Shown in pieces: positions 1 through 8,695 of a DNA stretch of 64,000 nucleotides (position 1 is the stretch's first letter; each line of letters starts with the position of its first letter). The notes beneath the pieces are model-generated. The model saw only the letters and a program-made list of their open reading frames with translations. It was not told where the DNA came from and searched no databases. The stretch lies in assembly GCA_965261535.1 (NCBI GenBank), contig OZ253469.1:3286001-3350000 (forward strand), read 5' to 3'. The DNA comes from VXNE01 sp965261535 (GTDB taxonomy: Bacteria; Pseudomonadota; Gammaproteobacteria; Pseudomonadales; Azotimanducaceae). The translations under genes were made by a program, and so were the position numbers.

Positions 1-62
1 TGGAGCTGGCCATGGGAGTGGCCGGCCATTCGGACGGTTCGATGAGCGTCCAGCCGCCTCCT

Positions 63-1154
63 TCAGCGCGCCAACCAGGCGCTGAATCGCTCGTTCACCT
101 CGTCGGCGTGATCACTCCACCATTCGGAGTTGATTGGCAGGGCGCGGACCATGTTCTGCGCGCTGGTGGGTACATGCGGCTGCATGTCCATGCCGGTCGC
201 CAGGTGCGTGCCGATCAGCGCCGCCCCCGATAGCCTGCCGGGACTATACGATATGTAATGGCTCAAGGCAGCTTGCCTGTCGGGTTTGGACGCATAGGCA
301 AGAAACCTGCGAGCCGCATCCAGGTTTCGCGTTCCCGCCACGATGACCATCGCGGTGGTGTCCAGCAGGTGGCCGTCCCACACGATGACAAATGGCTGTT
401 TCTCCATCACTTGCGCATTGAAGATTCGACCGTTGAAGGCGGTACTCATCACCACCTCGCGGTCGGCGAGCATTTGCGGCGGCTGCGCGCCAGTCTCCCA
501 CCAGACGATGTCGTCCTTGATAGTGTCGAGTTTGCGGAAAGCGCGGGCCATGCCGGAGGCCGTTCCCAGTGTCGCGTAGACGTCGGAGATGGGCACCCCG
601 TCCGCCATCAGCGCAAACTCAAGGTTCGCCTGGGCCACACGGCGCATGCCTCGGCGACCGGGGAATCGTTTCGTGTCGAACAGATCGGCTATGGTGGCCG
701 GCTTGTTGTCGGGGAAACTCTCTGCGTTGTAGGCGTAGATGGTGGAGTAGACGACGAACGCGCCGCCACAGTCGGTGATCGTTCCGGGGAAGAAGTCCTC
801 CTCCGTCGGTGTGCCATCCGCGGCTGGCGCCAGGTCTTCGGCCTCGACCAGTTCCAGAAGCCCCTCGTCGCAGCCGAGCACCACGTTCGACATTTCGAGA
901 TCGACCAAATCCCAGTGGACATTGCCGGTCTCGACCTGGGCGCGCACCTGGGCGAGACCGCCGTTGTAGACTTCAACAAGGACGTCGATCCCGCTTTCCT
1001 CCGCGAACGGCTCCAGGACCGCTCTCCGGGTCGCCTGCTCGTAGGCGCCGCCCCAGGACACCACGGTCAAGGATTCCGCCGCCGCGCGCCAGGACGTCGC
1101 GAGCAGAAGCGCGGGCGCGATCACAAGTCCCGCCCACCACCGATGTATCGTCAT
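63..1154 (-). CDS. ABC transporter periplasmic substrate-binding protein, spermidine/putrescine (PotD/PotF) type
   Basis: A 363-residue exported solute-binding protein. The chosen ATG at 1154 gives a classical signal peptide (a basic MTIHRWW start, a hydrophobic core, then an AAAE cleavage region). The mature part opens with LTVVSWGGAYEQA, typical of family 1 polyamine/iron-type binding proteins. The reading frame is open upstream to 1286, but that would bury the signal peptide. The start overlaps the stop of the upstream ATPase gene by four bases (ATGA), which implies translational coupling. It should bind a small cationic or organic ligand in the periplasm and deliver it to the permease encoded upstream. 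The exact ligand cannot be read from sequence, and polyamine is an inference from family. Confidence 0.9.
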   Translation of the reverse strand: MTIHRWWAGLVIAPALLLATSWRAAAESLTVVSWGGAYEQATRRAVLEPFAEESGIDVLVEVYNGGLAQVRAQVETGNVHWDLVDLEMSNVVLGCDEGLLELVEAEDLAPAADGTPTEEDFFPGTITDCGGAFVVYSTIYAYNAESFPDNKPATIADLFDTKRFPGRRGMRRVAQANLEFALMADGVPISDVYATLGTASGMARAFRKLDTIKDDIVWWETGAQPPQMLADREVVMSTAFNGRIFNAQVMEKQPFVIVWDGHLLDTTAMVIVAGTRNLDAARRFLAYASKPDRQAALSHYISYSPGRLSGAALIGTHLATGMDMQPHVPTSAQNMVRALPINSEWWSDHADEVNERFSAWLAR

Positions 1155-2266
1155 GCGGTCTCCTCGTCGGGGGCCAGCGCCCGGCAATCGGTCGGCGTCC
1201 AACCGACGCGTACTCGATCCCCCTTCAAAACGGCACCGTGGCCGACGATGTTGGGGATATTGATAGCGAAATCCGAACTCCCGCATACGGCCATTCGCAC
1301 GCGCAAATGGTCTCCCAGGAAAGCGATATCTTCAATTCGGGCTTCGAACTCATTGCTGTACGTGCCTGGCGTGGGCGCCAGCGCAACGCGTTCGGGGCGG
1401 ATGGTCAACGTGACAGCGTCTCCCGTCTCCCGGGGCGCTATCAGAAACGCGGTGACGACGCCGTCGCCGGTGTCGACTGTGCAGATATCGCGGTCAACGC
1501 CGAGTACTCGGCCGTGGAGGAGGTTGTTGTCGCCGATGAATGTGGCAACGAACACGCGCACCGGCTCTTCGTAGAGGGTTTCCGGAGGCGCAACTTGCTG
1601 GATGCGGCCACGGTTGAAAACGGCAACGCGATCCGACATCGCCATCGCTTCCTGCTGGTCATGCGTCACGTAGACAATGGTGACGCCCAGCGTGCGATGG
1701 ATGCGTCGGATTTCGTATTGCATCTCCTCGCGGAGACGACGGTCGAGCGCGCCCAGCGGTTCGTCCATCAGCACCAGGCTTGGCTCGAACACCAGTGCTC
1801 TGGCAATGGCGACGCGTTGCTGTTGGCCACCCGACAGCGCATCGGGACGGCGGTCTTCCAGACCCTCGAGACGCACCAGGCGAAGCGCGCGCTGCACCCG
1901 TTCCCTGGTGGTGGCCTGGTCCAGATGCCGGACTTCGAGCGGGAACGACAGGTTGCGGCCCACTGTCATGTGCGGGAACAGCGCGTAATTCTGGAAGACG
2001 ACGCCGATTCCGCGCCGACGCGGGGGCACATCGTCCACGGCGCGACCGTTGATGCGGACGGTGCCTGCTGTCGGCGTCTCGAATCCCGCAAGCATCATCA
2101 GGCAGGTCGTCTTGCCGGATCCCGACGGACCTAGAAGGGTCAGAAATTCCCCTTCCTGGACGACCAGATTCAGATTTCGCACGATCTCGGTCACGCCGTC
2201 GTAGCTTTTGCTTACGCCGTTGAACTCGACGTGCGCGGGTTCGGGGTTCAACAATGCCTCGATCAT
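1151..2266 (-). CDS. ABC transporter ATP-binding protein, PotA-like
   Basis: A 371-residue ATPase subunit. Seen directly: Walker A GPSGSGKT at residues 46-53, Q-loop Gln92, signature LSGGQQQR at 144-151, Walker B VLMDEP at 165-170 and switch His202. A C-terminal TOBE-type beta domain of about 130 residues follows, as in the PotA/FbpC/MalK class. It powers uptake through the permease encoded at 2373-3191 and receives ligand from the binding protein at 63-1154, whose start codon overlaps this stop. A 106-bp gap, holding a hairpin repeat, separates it from the permease gene upstream. The ligand is inferred only from family. Confidence 0.93.
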   Translation of the reverse strand: MIEALLNPEPAHVEFNGVSKSYDGVTEIVRNLNLVVQEGEFLTLLGPSGSGKTTCLMMLAGFETPTAGTVRINGRAVDDVPPRRRGIGVVFQNYALFPHMTVGRNLSFPLEVRHLDQATTRERVQRALRLVRLEGLEDRRPDALSGGQQQRVAIARALVFEPSLVLMDEPLGALDRRLREEMQYEIRRIHRTLGVTIVYVTHDQQEAMAMSDRVAVFNRGRIQQVAPPETLYEEPVRVFVATFIGDNNLLHGRVLGVDRDICTVDTGDGVVTAFLIAPRETGDAVTLTIRPERVALAPTPGTYSNEFEARIEDIAFLGDHLRVRMAVCGSSDFAINIPNIVGHGAVLKGDRVRVGWTPTDCRALAPDEETA

Positions 2267-2313
2267 CTGCGGCCTGACGCAAGTATACGCGCGCGACAGA
2301 CGTTCCCATTTGA

Positions 2314-2350
2314 GTGCCCCACGGTCGGCACCTTCGGTTCCGCCCGTCGA
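2314..2350. repeat. Dispersed hairpin repeat copy between permease and ATPase genes
   Basis: The segment closely resembles the hairpin inside the two transposable elements at 46069-46099 and 57580-57610. It shares GTGCCCCAC, then a CCTTCGG core, then CCGCCCGT, with only about three differences over 34 bases. It has no element ends of its own. It lies inside an operon, so it could act on the message as a stem-loop between cistrons. That role is inference. Confidence 0.5.
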
Positions 2351-2372
2351 CTATGGAAGTGAGGGCGGCCGA

Positions 2373-3191
2373 TCAAACCTGCGTGGCCTTTGCGCTTCGC
2401 CGGCGTAGCCATTCCACCGCCAGCATGAAAAACAGCGCGAAAGCGATCAGGAGGGTTGCGACCGCGAGGATGGCGGGACTGATTTGCTCGCGGACGCCGG
2501 CCCACATCTGGCGCGGGATGGTGCGCTGCTCCAGGCCGCCCATGAACAGCACCGTTACTACCTCATCGAACGACGTTGCGAACGCGAATAGTGCCCCGGA
2601 AATCACTCCCGGCGCGATGAGCGGAAACTGTACGCGCCAGAAACTCCGCCATGGCCCTGCTCCCAGGCTGGCAGCGACGCGCATCAGGTTCGTGTCGAAG
2701 CCGGCCAGCGTCGCCGTTACCGTGATCACCACGAACGGCGTACCCAGCGCCGCGTGGGCAAGGATCAGTCCGAGGTGGGTCTGCGAGAGCCCGAGGCTCG
2801 AATAGAAGAAGAACATGCCTGCGGCGGAGATGATGATCGGCGTCACCATCGGCGAGATCAACAGGGTCATGACGAGGGATCGGCCGTACATGGCGGGGTT
2901 TGCGAGGCCGAGCGCGGCGAGGGTGCCCAACGTGGTAGCGAGGGCTGTCGCGCAGACGCCGATCACGATGCTGTTGACCAGCGCTCGCCTCCATTCCACG
3001 TCCTGGGCGACGCTTTGATACCAGCGCAGCGACCAGGCGTCGGCATCCAGACGCAGCATTCCCTCGGTAAACGTGAAATACGGCTCCGCGTTGAAGCTGA
3101 GCGGTACGATGACCAGAATTGGCGCGATCAGGAATACGAATACCGCCACGCAGAACGCGAGGTAAAGGCTTCGGCCGATGCCTCCCTTCAT
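2373..3191 (-). CDS. ABC transporter permease, PotC-like
   Basis: A 272-residue inner-membrane protein, starting at ATG 3191 (MKGGIGRSLYLAF). It begins with a hydrophobic helix, then a conserved WSLRWYQ segment typical of PotC/PotI-type permeases, and has further hydrophobic stretches consistent with six membrane helices. The cytoplasmic EAA-type loop with GxxxxxxxxxP is visible around SLGAGPWRSFWRVQFPLIAP. It is the first gene seen of the transporter operon. Importers of this class normally need two different permeases. The PotB partner is not between 3191 and the divergent protease gene, so it may lie beyond the left edge, after the binding protein. The longer reading frame to 3242 has no better start. 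Confidence 0.9.
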   Translation of the reverse strand: MKGGIGRSLYLAFCVAVFVFLIAPILVIVPLSFNAEPYFTFTEGMLRLDADAWSLRWYQSVAQDVEWRRALVNSIVIGVCATALATTLGTLAALGLANPAMYGRSLVMTLLISPMVTPIIISAAGMFFFYSSLGLSQTHLGLILAHAALGTPFVVITVTATLAGFDTNLMRVAASLGAGPWRSFWRVQFPLIAPGVISGALFAFATSFDEVVTVLFMGGLEQRTIPRQMWAGVREQISPAILAVATLLIAFALFFMLAVEWLRRRSAKATQV

Positions 3192-3349
3192 CCAGGTGCC
3201 CCCGCTTGTCTGTCTCGCGCTTCGGCATGGTCGGGCATTCAAGCTGTGGGGGCAAGTTGCCGTTGGATCGGGTGAGGAACTTCGGCTACCGGATAAGGCC
3301 TATGATTGGCTACCAATGAAATCCAAGGGCGTTTGCGAACGAAGCTCAG

Positions 3350-6300
3350 ATGCTGAAAAACGGACTGATCGCAGGATTCGCCTGCCTGGTAGGCGTCGCC
3401 GCCTATGTTTTCCTCGCGCGGGACTCCGCCGAAGTAGCGAACCCGGGGCCGGAGCAACAGGTCATCGACGCGACAGTTTCCCGAATAGCTGCCCAGAGCC
3501 GGGGAGTTTCCCCGGAACCGGTCGTTCAGGCCATGCCGCAGTCGTCGCAGGCGGAGGGCATCGTCGGCGTGCGCGAAAGCCAAGCGCCACCTTCGCCACC
3601 GGATGGCTATTCCTTCGTCGTTTTCGACGGAGAGATGCCCACCGCGCCCATCGACGACCCCGTCATCCCGGGCCGACCCCGCGCGGAAATCCTGGACTGG
3701 CTCAGCGCACCAACGGCAATCCAGGTGCTGGTCAATCGGTCCGTTGCCGCGGGGCGTCCTTGGTCGTTCGGCTGGATACGGCTGGCAGCGAACGCGAACC
3801 TGGACGACCTCGCGGCTTCATTGGAAGGCACGGGCGTCGAGATCGTGGGTTCCGCGGGCGCGCTCGTACGCGCGAAGTTGCCGGGGGATGAAGCGCGTCT
3901 GAGAGCCATCGTGGCGCTGCCGGCGGTAGAGGGCCTCGGCGCCACGCCGCGCGCAAGCAAACTGGCGGAGGCGTTCGTGAAGGAGGCCCTGGCGCAATCC
4001 GCGCAGGCGCAGATTCCCGTGTTCGTCACCCTCATGGCGGACGACGCGGATGGGCGATGGCGCCGGGCCATGGAAGATCTGGGTGCGATGGTGGGCCGGT
4101 ACGACCGCGCCATCCGGGTCTACGCCGCCAACGTGACCTACACCACGCTCGAAGCCCTTGCCGCTACCGATTTCGTGCTCGCTATCGAGCCGATCAGCCT
4201 CGTCAAGGCGGTTCACGACACGGCCGTGCCTGCCATGGGCGTGGATGCGCTGCGCGACTACACGGGCTCCTCCGGACTGTTTTCAGGTATCGGCGGCGCT
4301 TCGGTTCCCATCGCGGTGATGGATACGGGACTCAACATCAACCACCTGGATATCGTTTCGAATCGGCAGAGCATCTGCGGCGCGAACTTCGCGTGGGAGA
4401 GCTTTTTCTTCTCATCCCTCGTCGGCGAGGCTGAGGATTTGTGGATAGATGCGAGCGGGCACGGTACCCACGTTATCGGAACCATCGTCGGGAACGGCTA
4501 CGTAGAACCGAGGTTCGCGGGCATGGCGCCCTCCGTGGGACACATACGTTTCGCCAAGGTCCTGACCAGCTTTGGTTTCGGCTCTGGCGACAATGTCCAT
4601 CGGGCAATGGACTTTCTCTCCAGGCCTTCGGGATGCATGGAAGCGGGGCAGGTGTCTGCCCGCGTCAAACCCTTGATCGTCAACATGAGTCTCGCTGAGG
4701 CATCGAGGTTGTTCGAGAGCAGGAGCGTAGAGGAGCGCAAGCTCGACTCCATCGTCTGGAGCCATCGCCAGCTCTATGTCGTTGCGCAAGCGAACGCAGA
4801 CGTGCATGGCTTCTCGGGCTTTGCCTCCGCCAAGAACTCGCTGGCGGTCGGCGCCGCGATGGATAGTGGCGCCATTGCAACTTTTAGCAGTCATGGGCCG
4901 ACTGCGGATGGGCGTTTGGCGCCCCAGGTCGTTGCAACCGGGTTCAACGTCCGTTCGGCCGGGGGCGACGGAAGCCGCGGGGGCTATCGAGTACGGAGCG
5001 GCACGAGCATGGCGTCGCCCACAGTCGCGGGGGTCGCCGCGCTGCTGATGGATGCTTCATCGGCGCATGTTGAGAAGCCCGCGTTGGTCCGGGCGAGGCT
5101 GATGGCGAGCGCCATCCGGCCCGACGCCTGGCTGGAGGATCCTGCGGCATTTCCCGCCAACAACAGCAGCGGGCCGGGGACGCTGCAGGCGCAGTACGGG
5201 CTGGGGAAAGTGTCGGCACGTACCAGCGTCCTCAACCGGGATGAGGCTGACGGCTGGGCGAGTAGCGGCGCCATCGCCACGGTGAGCGAGGGCAGTTACA
5301 GCTACCACGATATCGTCGTGCCGGAGGGGGCCAGCCGCCTGGACATCGTGATGACCTGGGACGAGCCGCCCACGGACGCGATCGCCGACGCCGTCCTGAA
5401 CGATCTCGACCTGTGGCTCGACAAGGATGGCGACTGCGAACTGATCGCGTGCGGGGAACATGTTTCCGCTTCCCGCATCGACAATGTGGAGTGGATCATC
5501 GTCAGAGACCCCGAACCTGGTACCTACAGGGCCAGAGTGGCGGCGTATCGCGTCTTTGGCGACGCGCCTCGCGCTGCGCTCGCATGGACAGTCATACGCG
5601 GCGCTTCCACGCCGAATCTCGAGGTTGGCACCAACAAGCAAGCGCTCACTGGAAGCGAGAGAGATGAATTCACGGTGACGGTGTCCGCGGACGCGTACGT
5701 CGCCGCCGGGACGCGCCTGCACATCGACTGTCGTGACGCCATCGACTCGACCGGCTGCGACGACGTGAAGCTGAGAGCGACGGTTGGGCGTGAGGATGGC
5801 ATGACAGTGGATCTGTCGGATGAACTGGATCTGCCGAGTGGGATGCATGGGAGTCCGGTGCGCTTCGCGGACCTTCGGGGCGTGTCCATTCCTCTTGGGG
5901 AGGTCGGCGTAGGCGAGACCCAGGAGGTCAGGTTTTTCGTCTCGCACGATGGCGCGTCGGACGGGGCTCGCCTCTACTTCACGGCAAGCGCGTGGAATGC
6001 GAAGGCGGCGTCGGCAACGGTCACGGCGCAACGGAGCGAGACGGAGGAATACGCGGATGTCGCAAGGCCCGCCAACGACGATTTCTCGGCTGCGCAGGCG
6101 ATAGAAGGCGAGCAGGGTTCCCATGCCGTGGACCTGCTGCGCGCAACCCCGGAACCTGGAGAACCGGCGTTTGCCGCGTTCGCCGGGCGCCCCGCCGGAT
6201 CCGTCTGGTATGTCTGGACGGCACCTCTGAGTGGTGCATTCCGTTTCGAGACTTCACCACCCACGGGCGCGCCGAGCGGGCGCGCTGATCGGATCGATGT

Positions 6301-8680
6301 CTTCAAGGGCGATCGAATGGCGGGCCTGGAGCCGATCGCATCCAACCTGTGGGGTACGACTTTCTTTGCCGAGGATGGACAGCAATATCGAATTCGGTTG
6401 AGCAATTTGACGGTGGGGCTTCCCCTGAACTTTCGCTGGACGACAGGACCGCCCCCCGCCAACGACGATTTCGCGGAGGCCGGGTTGCTTGAAGGTGCGT
6501 CGGGTACCGTGGAAGGGACCAGCGGGGGCGCGACCCTGGAACGGGGCGAATGGTTTGGCGAGGTGGCCGCCACCACCTGGTACCGGTGGGTCGCGCCGAG
6601 CGACGGCGATTGGACGTTCTCGAGCGATCGTCCGAAGGTTGTCCTCGTGTTGGAGGGCGACGAGATTTCGGCACTCCGACTGGTCTCCCAATACCCGGGC
6701 AATACCGCCACGTTCCCCGCGCGTAGCGGAAACACTTATCGCATCGCCGTTGCCGAACCCGACGCGTATACCTCCACGGGTGCCTTTACGTTGCGATGGT
6801 CCGAGAGCGGCGCCGGCCGAGAGGTAAACGACGATGTCCTTGGGGCGGAATTGATAGAGAGCGCCAGATCGTCGCGATATGTCATCGGGGTCAGTTCGAG
6901 ATCGACGGTGGAACCCGGCGAACCCGTCGAAACCGGAGTGAGGACGAAATGGTGGATGTGGGATGCACCGGAAGACGACCGCTACACCTGGCGGCTCGGC
7001 GGCAGCGCGTACCCGAGGCTGCGGGTCGCCGTGTTCGATGGCGAGTCCGTCGAAGCGTTGGGGTTGGTCGCCGAGATCGGTCCGGACGCCGCGCCATTCG
7101 ACTTCGTATTTGACGCCGTGAGAGGACAGCGATATTGGATCTCTGCCGGTTTCGCGGCGGGCGATGTCCTGTCGTATACGCGGCGCGGGGCTATTGCCAA
7201 CATAACGTGGGGACCGACGCCCGACAACGACGACGTGGCGAGCGCGTCGGCTCTGGAAGGCGAGATGGGTTCGATTGCCGGGTCCAACCGGTTCGCCACA
7301 ACACAACGGGGACAGCGCACCGATGTCCTCGGTCACTCGACCTTGTGGTGGACTTACGAAGCTCCGGCTTCGGGTTGGTATCGCTTCTCGCTGGACAGTT
7401 TCGGATCGTCCTGGGTGCTAACCGCACATCGGGACTCGGCCGATGGGCTCGGCGGGCTGGAAATCATTAGATCAAGCACCTGGCAGAAGAGTTTGTCCGA
7501 ACCGCCGGAGGTTGTGTTCTACGCCGAGGCCGGATCGCGCTACACCATTGGGCTCGGCACGCGTGGCGCCGAGTCCGGCGACGCTTTTGGATTGCGTTGG
7601 GCACAGACCGATGCGCCGGCCTGGCTCAGGTATGTCGGAGAACTGGCTGACGGCGATACCGATTCTGGCGGCGAGACCGTGGAAATGCGGGGCTTGGGTA
7701 ACCTGGCGTTCAACGAAAGCGGCGAAGCGTTGTATCTGGGGTCGTCGCTCGGCCTCCAGGTATTCGAGCGCGATTCCGAGACCGGTGGCCTGTCCCTGGC
7801 GCAATCGTTTGAAGACTATTTCCGTCGCAGCGCGTTGCTATGGGATACACACCGAACCAGGCTGCTCGTGGACGATTGCGGCACGTGGCGCGCGTTCGCG
7901 CAGGTCGGCGATGACTCCACATTCGAAGATCGCGGCGAACTCACGGTTGCCGAGGATCCGGGCAGGTGCCCCGAAGATCTATTCATGGATACCTCCGGGT
8001 CGTCCCTGTACCGGATAGGCGACGAGCACATCGACCTGTTCGCGGTTGAAAATTCTGGCGACTTGCGGTTTGTGCAGACGCACGAGGCGGTCGGGTTGCG
8101 ACGCGCGTTGATCTCGAGCAGCGACAGTCATGTGTATGCGGTCACGGACAACGCGTTGCACGTGTATGCGCGAGCCACTGAAACAGGCGCGTTGACGCGA
8201 ACAGACGCCGAAATAGCGCTCTCGGGGACCGGCGAGACGCTCGCGATCAGCGCCGATGACGCGCACCTCTTCGTCTTCGACCGGAGCGGCGAGCGCACGA
8301 GCCTGTTTCAACTTGAAGATCCCGCGAATCCAGTACTACTGGACTCCCTGGGCGCGTTCTGGGAGAGGCCGCTGTTCGGGGCTTCCAGCAACACTTGCTC
8401 GTTCGCCAGCCTGCGCGAGGGGACTCTCATTGCCGATGTCTTCTGCGCAAGTTCGGCCTTCGTCGTCCAGTGGCGCTCGTTGTTCAAGTTCCTGGCTGGA
8501 ACGGACTACATCGCCAATACGCAGCCGGATCGATTCAACAACCACGTGCCGGATTTCGCCTTCCCGGTAGACATGGCGGCGAGCCCCGACGGGCTCCATG
8601 TCTATCTCACGACCGATCGACATGGAATCCTGATCTTCGAGCGAGTCGGCGGCGAAACCGACGACCCTTCGCCCCCCTGA
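3350..8680 (+). CDS. Large secreted subtilisin-like serine protease (S8) with C-terminal repeat domains and a propeller-like tail
   Basis: A 1776-residue exported protease. An N-terminal hydrophobic segment (about residues 5-22) acts as signal or anchor. A prodomain-like region precedes the S8 catalytic domain. The triad is visible: Asp325 in VMDTGL, His371 in GHGTHV and Ser553 in GTSMASP. After the protease come beta-rich domains. At least four related modules each start with an NDD motif, at about residues 908, 1037, 1160 and 1293. Each carries a Trp-rich WYVW/WYRW/WWMW/WWTY strand. They resemble bacterial pre-peptidase C-terminal domains. The last 350 residues (AWLRYVGEL onward) show repeated LYLGSSLGLQVFER-type blades, suggesting a propeller. 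The protein is far longer than a typical subtilisin (about 400). Substrate unknown; nutrition or host interaction is inference. Confidence 0.88.
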   Translation: MLKNGLIAGFACLVGVAAYVFLARDSAEVANPGPEQQVIDATVSRIAAQSRGVSPEPVVQAMPQSSQAEGIVGVRESQAPPSPPDGYSFVVFDGEMPTAPIDDPVIPGRPRAEILDWLSAPTAIQVLVNRSVAAGRPWSFGWIRLAANANLDDLAASLEGTGVEIVGSAGALVRAKLPGDEARLRAIVALPAVEGLGATPRASKLAEAFVKEALAQSAQAQIPVFVTLMADDADGRWRRAMEDLGAMVGRYDRAIRVYAANVTYTTLEALAATDFVLAIEPISLVKAVHDTAVPAMGVDALRDYTGSSGLFSGIGGASVPIAVMDTGLNINHLDIVSNRQSICGANFAWESFFFSSLVGEAEDLWIDASGHGTHVIGTIVGNGYVEPRFAGMAPSVGHIRFAKVLTSFGFGSGDNVHRAMDFLSRPSGCMEAGQVSARVKPLIVNMSLAEASRLFESRSVEERKLDSIVWSHRQLYVVAQANADVHGFSGFASAKNSLAVGAAMDSGAIATFSSHGPTADGRLAPQVVATGFNVRSAGGDGSRGGYRVRSGTSMASPTVAGVAALLMDASSAHVEKPALVRARLMASAIRPDAWLEDPAAFPANNSSGPGTLQAQYGLGKVSARTSVLNRDEADGWASSGAIATVSEGSYSYHDIVVPEGASRLDIVMTWDEPPTDAIADAVLNDLDLWLDKDGDCELIACGEHVSASRIDNVEWIIVRDPEPGTYRARVAAYRVFGDAPRAALAWTVIRGASTPNLEVGTNKQALTGSERDEFTVTVSADAYVAAGTRLHIDCRDAIDSTGCDDVKLRATVGREDGMTVDLSDELDLPSGMHGSPVRFADLRGVSIPLGEVGVGETQEVRFFVSHDGASDGARLYFTASAWNAKAASATVTAQRSETEEYADVARPANDDFSAAQAIEGEQGSHAVDLLRATPEPGEPAFAAFAGRPAGSVWYVWTAPLSGAFRFETSPPTGAPSGRADRIDVFKGDRMAGLEPIASNLWGTTFFAEDGQQYRIRLSNLTVGLPLNFRWTTGPPPANDDFAEAGLLEGASGTVEGTSGGATLERGEWFGEVAATTWYRWVAPSDGDWTFSSDRPKVVLVLEGDEISALRLVSQYPGNTATFPARSGNTYRIAVAEPDAYTSTGAFTLRWSESGAGREVNDDVLGAELIESARSSRYVIGVSSRSTVEPGEPVETGVRTKWWMWDAPEDDRYTWRLGGSAYPRLRVAVFDGESVEALGLVAEIGPDAAPFDFVFDAVRGQRYWISAGFAAGDVLSYTRRGAIANITWGPTPDNDDVASASALEGEMGSIAGSNRFATTQRGQRTDVLGHSTLWWTYEAPASGWYRFSLDSFGSSWVLTAHRDSADGLGGLEIIRSSTWQKSLSEPPEVVFYAEAGSRYTIGLGTRGAESGDAFGLRWAQTDAPAWLRYVGELADGDTDSGGETVEMRGLGNLAFNESGEALYLGSSLGLQVFERDSETGGLSLAQSFEDYFRRSALLWDTHRTRLLVDDCGTWRAFAQVGDDSTFEDRGELTVAEDPGRCPEDLFMDTSGSSLYRIGDEHIDLFAVENSGDLRFVQTHEAVGLRRALISSSDSHVYAVTDNALHVYARATETGALTRTDAEIALSGTGETLAISADDAHLFVFDRSGERTSLFQLEDPANPVLLDSLGAFWERPLFGASSNTCSFASLREGTLIADVFCASSAFVVQWRSLFKFLAGTDYIANTQPDRFNNHVPDFAFPVDMAASPDGLHVYLTTDRHGILIFERVGGETDDPSPP

Positions 8681-8695
8681 ACCGGGGTTTACAGG

